Shown: positions 12,805 through 16,326 of the stretch, in pieces
Numbering within the stretch: the first letter of the stretch is position 1
Layout of the letters: every line of letters begins with the position of its first letter
Origin: a bacterium
GTDB lineage: Bacteria > Cyanobacteriota > Vampirovibrionia > Gastranaerophilales > Gastranaerophilaceae
Reading direction: 5' to 3'
Assembly (NCBI GenBank): GCA_017444705.1
Contig: JAFSWA010000034.1
Location: 1-16,326, forward strand
Length of the DNA stretch: 16,326 nt
Made by a program: the position numbers and the translations under genes
The notes under the pieces: model-generated
Told to the model about the DNA's origin: nothing
What the model saw: only the letters and a program-made list of their open reading frames with translations
The model's database searches: none

Positions 12805-13980
12805 TTACTTACCTGTGCATATAACCTGTTTTACATCACTACTGTATGATTTATCAGTAGAATATGTATAATTTTGGCGTGCTGTGTAATTTATTCCTGT
12901 TGAGCCGTTAACAGTTTCCTCCGATGCCCAAAAGTTACAATTTAAGCTTCCGTCTGTGCATTTTAGTTTTCCCTCATCATACATCTTCTGTAATTCGGCA
13001 ACAGAAGCAACTTTTAGATTCTCATTTATTTTTTTACATTCGGCATCGGCATTATACCACGAAATATTTCCGCCTATATTTGTAGTATAAAGTGTACCTT
13101 TTTCAACTTTTGAATTTTTTCTTAAAGAATTACAGGTTTTTGAATCGGTACGGCAATCATCACCGTTATATGTATAATCTTCTTCTAAAATAAGTTTCGT
13201 ATAAACTCTTTCATCTAATGTGCATGTCTCGTCTTTGTTATCTTTACAATATTTACCATTAAATATAACATCATAATTAATCATATCTCTTTTTTCTGTG
13301 AAGGCATAAAGTTTTTCCATGTATTCAGGATAATTTTCATCGTCTTTTAAATCTTCATAGGCTTTGTCATTTACTCTTACGGAGCCTGTTATTTCATCTC
13401 TGCGTCCGACAAGAGCGTAGATATAAAGTCTTTTTCCGTTATCATCTTCATATTTTGTTGACATTGCTTCCAATTCGGAACGCTCAACTTCCTTATATTT
13501 TTCATCAAGAATTATAATAGGATTTTCAATATTACTGTCATTTATACCGCAAATATCCCACCAAATACGGTCAGCTGTTTTAAATCTGCAATTTGTCGCA
13601 CCCTCTTTTGTTGACATCTCGGCTATTTTAAAATATTCGAGCTGTTCTTGATAATTGTTTGTTGTTGCATCTTTTTTCGCCCAAGCTTTAAATGAGTCCT
13701 CTGTTTGCAAATCATTTTCTATTAACATATTGTTAATCACTTTTTCGTACATTGTCATTGCTTTTTTAACCTTTGTGCGATTTTGGTTTTCAATTTGCCT
13801 GCCGACAAGAGTTGGAATGGTAACAGCCGCAACAATACCCAAAATACTTAATGTTATTAGAGTTTCCGCTAATGTAAATGCCTTATTATCACCCTGCAAT
13901 CTTACTGTTCGTACACTCGCAGATAAATACTTTCCCCTCTCGTTACAGAGAAGAGGGAAAAAATTCGTATTTTTAGTCAA
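12805..13980 (-). CDS. Type IV prepilin-like paralogue with lectin-like C-terminus
   Basis: The protein has 391 residues in this reading. From F35 (KAFTLAETLITLSILGIVAA) it follows the prepilin at 15-1187 closely for about 200 residues, including QIENQNRTK, SFKAWAK, DATTNNYQEQ, RIWWDICG and the conserved Cys pairs, then diverges. Its C-terminal domain keeps the shared pattern (NADAECKKI, VASVAELQKMYDEG, NFWASEE, closing VICTG). Cleavage would fall after A34 rather than the usual Gly. The leader of 34 residues is long and the TTG start has no nearby ribosome binding site: GAGG lies about 20 bases away. The leader overlaps a palindromic stretch, so the start is uncertain. Its last codons are AT-rich with ordinary third positions, unlike the first paralogue. 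Confidence 0.8.
   Translation of the reverse strand: MTKNTNFFPLLCNERGKYLSASVRTVRLQGDNKAFTLAETLITLSILGIVAAVTIPTLVGRQIENQNRTKVKKAMTMYEKVINNMLIENDLQTEDSFKAWAKKDATTNNYQEQLEYFKIAEMSTKEGATNCRFKTADRIWWDICGINDSNIENPIIILDEKYKEVERSELEAMSTKYEDDNGKRLYIYALVGRRDEITGSVRVNDKAYEDLKDDENYPEYMEKLYAFTEKRDMINYDVIFNGKYCKDNKDETCTLDERVYTKLILEEDYTYNGDDCRTDSKTCNSLRKNSKVEKGTLYTTNIGGNISWYNADAECKKINENLKVASVAELQKMYDEGKLKCTDGSLNCNFWASEETVNGSTGINYTARQNYTYSTDKSYSSDVKQVICTGK
13923..13962. repeat. Imperfect palindrome inside the leader of the second prepilin
   Basis: CCCCTCTCGTTACAGAGAAG followed by AGGG forms an imperfect hairpin (CCCTCTC with GAGA-AGAGGG, roughly 13933-13958). It is GC-richer than the surroundings and encodes the odd leader residues PLLCNERGK. 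CCCTCTC...GAGAGGG hairpins are common dispersed repeats in many bacteria, so a repeat may have entered the 5' end of this gene. Confidence 0.4.
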
Positions 13981-14346
13981 AATCTTTTTTTTCGTATTTA
14001 CCTCTTTTTTATTTCATAGTATTATCGGCATTTTATTTCAAGCAAAATCAAACTCTCATTGCCTTTAATTTTGGACTTCATTTTATAAAAATATAGCTTA
14101 TTTTCATTCTGCCGATTTTAATTACCATAATTTTTCTTTTTACATACATTTTTATTATAACACTTTTTTTTACTTTTTAAAGACTATAAAATAACTTTTT
14201 CATATATTTCAAATAATAAGAAAAGCCCGAAGGGAAATATAACGCCAACGGGACAAGTTCATTAGTGAGAGTGTTTTTTCATTAGCATTATAACTCTTTT
14301 TTTACACAAAAATATATTAGCCGTATGGACAACTTTTCAGATTAAT
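13981..14346. other. Gene-free stretch upstream of the second prepilin gene
   Basis: No gene is seen in this 366-base stretch. On the minus strand a perfect TATAAT (plus-strand ATTATA 14154-14159) has only a poor -35, and would give an mRNA leader of about 170 bases. A CCCG/CGGG pair around 14227-14252 followed by a short T-rich stretch on the minus strand might be a weak terminator for the lepB operon. Neither element is convincing. Confidence 0.3.
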
Positions 14347-14997
14347 TTAATATTTAACAGGGGCAAAATAATGTAATCTGTTGAGAGGCCAAAAACGCAG
14401 TTTTGTTACACCGACAATACGCTTTTTGCCAACAACACCCCAAAATCGAGAGTCATAAGAGTTCCCTCTGTTATCTCCCATAACAAAAAATTCGTCCTTT
14501 TTCAACGTTATTTTACAATTCATATCATCAGTACAAACAGGATATTCATAAGGAGATTTTATGTACGGTTCTTGTATTTTTTGACCGTTTACATAAACTC
14601 CGAAAGTTTCGTCCGTCTCTTTTTTTATTTCTATATTATCTCCGCCAACCCCTATAACACGTTTTATATATGCTATATCTTTGCAAAAGAATCCCGTAAG
14701 TCTTTCAAACATACTCAAAGGGTCTTGTTTTAAATATTCCTGCGGAGGGTAAAAAACAATAATATCACCTCTTTTCGGAGAAGTAAAAAATCTTGAATAT
14801 CTTTCTATTATAAGTCTGTCACCCTCAATTAGCGTAGGATGCATAGAGGCTGAGGGAATAACTCTCGGTTCAAAAATAAAAAATCTTATTAATATCAGTG
14901 CCACAATAACGAAAACAATCGTTTCATATACATCTTTCATTTCTTTTTTCATATTTTCTTTTGTAAAATATGCTTTTAGTTTCGACTTAATATCCAT
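14347..14997 (-). CDS. lepB: Signal peptidase I
   Basis: This membrane-bound serine protease removes signal peptides from exported proteins on the outer face of the cytoplasmic membrane. At 216 residues it is a typical single-anchor (S26) type: one helix at about residues 25-42, then box B PSASMHPTL with nucleophile S51, box D around YIKRVIGVGGD with general base K112, and box E GDNRGNSYDSRFWG (174-187). Two Cys at C155 and C161 and C105 lie between the boxes, in an insertion ahead of box E. The start is ATG, one base after the stop of the polyprenyl synthetase gene, so the two are co-transcribed. It cuts Sec signals, not prepilin leaders, which need a separate peptidase not present here. Confidence 0.96.
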   Translation of the reverse strand: MDIKSKLKAYFTKENMKKEMKDVYETIVFVIVALILIRFFIFEPRVIPSASMHPTLIEGDRLIIERYSRFFTSPKRGDIIVFYPPQEYLKQDPLSMFERLTGFFCKDIAYIKRVIGVGGDNIEIKKETDETFGVYVNGQKIQEPYIKSPYEYPVCTDDMNCKITLKKDEFFVMGDNRGNSYDSRFWGVVGKKRIVGVTKLRFWPLNRLHYFAPVKY

Positions 14998-14998
14998 T

Positions 14999-15901
14999 TT
15001 AGACCTCTAAAAATCTGCATAATTCTATAAATGCATTTTTATATTTACTTTCTTTCAAATACGAAAGATTTCCAAGTGCGTTACTTATATATTTTTGCAA
15101 AAGCTCTTTTGTTTTATTTTCGTATTTATTATTTTTTACAATTTCAAAAATCTTCTGCGTTTCGTATGTTTCTAAATCTTTATAATCCTCAGCCGCATAT
15201 ATAACAGGGGCGGTAAAAATCCCCTCTTCTATATCAGTACTTGTTTCTGACTTATAAATATTATTATAATCATCTTTTATTTGAAAGGCTATTCCATAGT
15301 TTCTGATAAATTCTTTCAAATCTGCATTTTTATCTGCCAAAAGTGCCGCTGAATTAACCGCCGTTTCATAAAGAACCGCTGTTTTTTTGTAAGATTTTTC
15401 TATATATTCTTCAATCGTACTTACTGAATTTTTATGAAAATACTGATGAATTTCTCCCTCACAAAGAGTTTTTAAAGTTTTCAAAAACATCTTTAAAATT
15501 TCAGGTTCATTAAGCCCCATAAAATTTTCCATAGCTAATGATAACAGATAATCCCCGCCGATGATAGAAATTGTATTATCATAAACAGCATTAAAACTTT
15601 TCTTTTTACGACGGACTTTTGCATTATCAACGACATCATCATGCAGCAAAGAAGCATTGTGCATAAGTTCTATTCCGTTTGCAAGCATCATTTGCCGTTC
15701 ACAGACTTCATAATCCAAAGCTCTTGTGGTAAGAAAAATCAACGCTATTCTAAGCCGCTTTGACCCCTGAGAAAGAAACGATTCTAAATCTCCGGTCAAT
15801 TCATTACCGTATTTTTTTACAGATTCTCTCAACGAACGGTCAAAATTTTTCATATCAGGTTTTATACATTCTATTATTTCCGCATAAGATTTCGTTATCA
15901 T
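14999..15901 (-). CDS. Polyprenyl diphosphate synthase family protein
   Basis: Family members build linear trans-isoprenoid diphosphates from isopentenyl diphosphate, for quinone side chains or similar lipids. The protein has 300 residues and is all-helical. The first Asp-rich motif is intact (LLHDDVVDNAKVRR, D88, D89, D92). The second reads FQIKDDYNN (D210, D211, N214), so the last Asp of the usual DDxxD is Asn. Before the first motif, the usual GKRxRP is SKRLRIAL. After the second, TDIEEGIFTAPVIYA matches the usual D..G..T.P pattern. These changes make it somewhat unusual but do not argue against activity; chain length cannot be read from sequence. The ATG has GGAG six bases upstream; lepB follows after one base. 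Confidence 0.88.
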   Translation of the reverse strand: MITKSYAEIIECIKPDMKNFDRSLRESVKKYGNELTGDLESFLSQGSKRLRIALIFLTTRALDYEVCERQMMLANGIELMHNASLLHDDVVDNAKVRRKKKSFNAVYDNTISIIGGDYLLSLAMENFMGLNEPEILKMFLKTLKTLCEGEIHQYFHKNSVSTIEEYIEKSYKKTAVLYETAVNSAALLADKNADLKEFIRNYGIAFQIKDDYNNIYKSETSTDIEEGIFTAPVIYAAEDYKDLETYETQKIFEIVKNNKYENKTKELLQKYISNALGNLSYLKESKYKNAFIELCRFLEV

Positions 15902-15971
15902 TTTTTCTCCAAAGAGCCTTATAAAATGATATTAACATAAAAATAATCATTAAACTATTTGTATTTTGAGA

Positions 15972-16319
15972 TTAAAAAATATTTTCCAAATGTTCAATAT
16001 TTTCATTAAGAACCGCAATTCCGTCTATTCTAAAACTTTTAAAATTCAATTTTTCCCCATTTTGTGCAAGATAACCCCGAGCCGCAAGTTTTATATTTTG
16101 CATCTTAGTTTTTGTTATCGCCTCAAAAGGATGACCGTAATTTAGGGAAGAACGTTTTTTTACTTCAACAAAAACGAGAGTTTCATCATCTTGCATAATT
16201 AAATCTATCTCTGCATTTTTTGAAAAATGCCAGTTTTTTTCTATAAATTTATATCCTTTACTCAACAAATAATCAAGAGCCTGCTGCTCTCCGATAGCAC
16301 CTTTTTCTCTGTTATTCAT
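15972..16319 (-). CDS. YraN/UPF0102-family endonuclease-like protein
   Basis: The protein has 115 residues, the normal size for this family. The restriction-endonuclease-like core is visible: GAIGEQQALDYLLSKGY, NWHFSKNAEIDLIMQD (E37-x-D39) and LVFVEVKKRSS (E52-x-K54), which supply the acidic and Lys residues of the D/E...ExK nuclease pattern. The function is not settled; related proteins are often encoded near rnhB, and no such gene is in view. Its likely start is ATG at 16319, close to the window end, so the ribosome binding site lies partly outside. It is 70 bases upstream of the polyprenyl synthetase gene on the same strand and may belong to that operon. Confidence 0.9.
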   Translation of the reverse strand: MNNREKGAIGEQQALDYLLSKGYKFIEKNWHFSKNAEIDLIMQDDETLVFVEVKKRSSLNYGHPFEAITKTKMQNIKLAARGYLAQNGEKLNFKSFRIDGIAVLNENIEHLENIF

Positions 16320-16326
16320 AAAAACA

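Noticed and set aside
12805..12920. DGR variable region in the second prepilin
   Set aside because: The 3' codons are AT-rich with only about five C-ending ones, so there is no NNC signature.

Overview
The window looks like chromosome from a low-GC gut relative of Cyanobacteria (Vampirovibrionia/Melainabacteria, order Gastranaerophilales), or something close to it. This is inferred from three things: strongly AT-rich coding sequence, paralogous prepilin-like proteins starting FTLAETLITLSILGIVAA, and a predicted exported protein with the short VAFKG motif near its N-terminus. I know these features from that lineage but could not confirm them by search.

Layout. 1-1600: a prepilin-like gene (minus strand) whose last codons look like the variable region of a diversity-generating retroelement (DGR). 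It is divergent from a small XRE-type regulator, with an inverted repeat over a very good sigma70-type promoter. 1734-4838: a FliA/WhiG-type sigma factor, an M20 (PepT-like) peptidase and tsaD for tRNA t6A synthesis. 4895-6711: a large Ala/Gly-rich protein of unknown function, split by a one-base frameshift. 6874-7788: a zinc-type CDF metal transporter. 7833-8300: a candidate structured ncRNA with its own promoter and terminator, a compound palindromic repeat and a terminator. 8306-10226: a DUF2582 winged-helix protein and a leuD-leuB operon for leucine synthesis. 10240-11066: a small helical protein divergent from a mini-HTH protein and a three-helix membrane protein, with a perfect palindrome in the shared promoter region. 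11194-12459: a predicted secreted protein with an ADP-ribosyltransferase-like C-terminus. 12805-13980: a second prepilin-like paralogue with an unusual repeat-like leader. 14347-16319: lepB, a polyprenyl synthetase and a YraN-family gene.

How the parts may fit. The two prepilin-like genes share almost the same first ~200 residues but have different C-terminal lectin-like ends. The end of the first shows the codon pattern left by adenine mutagenesis (C-ending NNC codons in an AT-rich genome), while the second is ordinary AT-rich sequence. My main hypothesis is a surface pilin whose tip domain is diversified by a DGR, with reverse transcriptase and template repeat just beyond base 1, under control of the divergent XRE protein. 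The other main candidate for something undescribed is the ~208-nt RNA at 7833-8041. Its promoter, three helices with strand-specific G-U pairs and U-run all agree on one strand.
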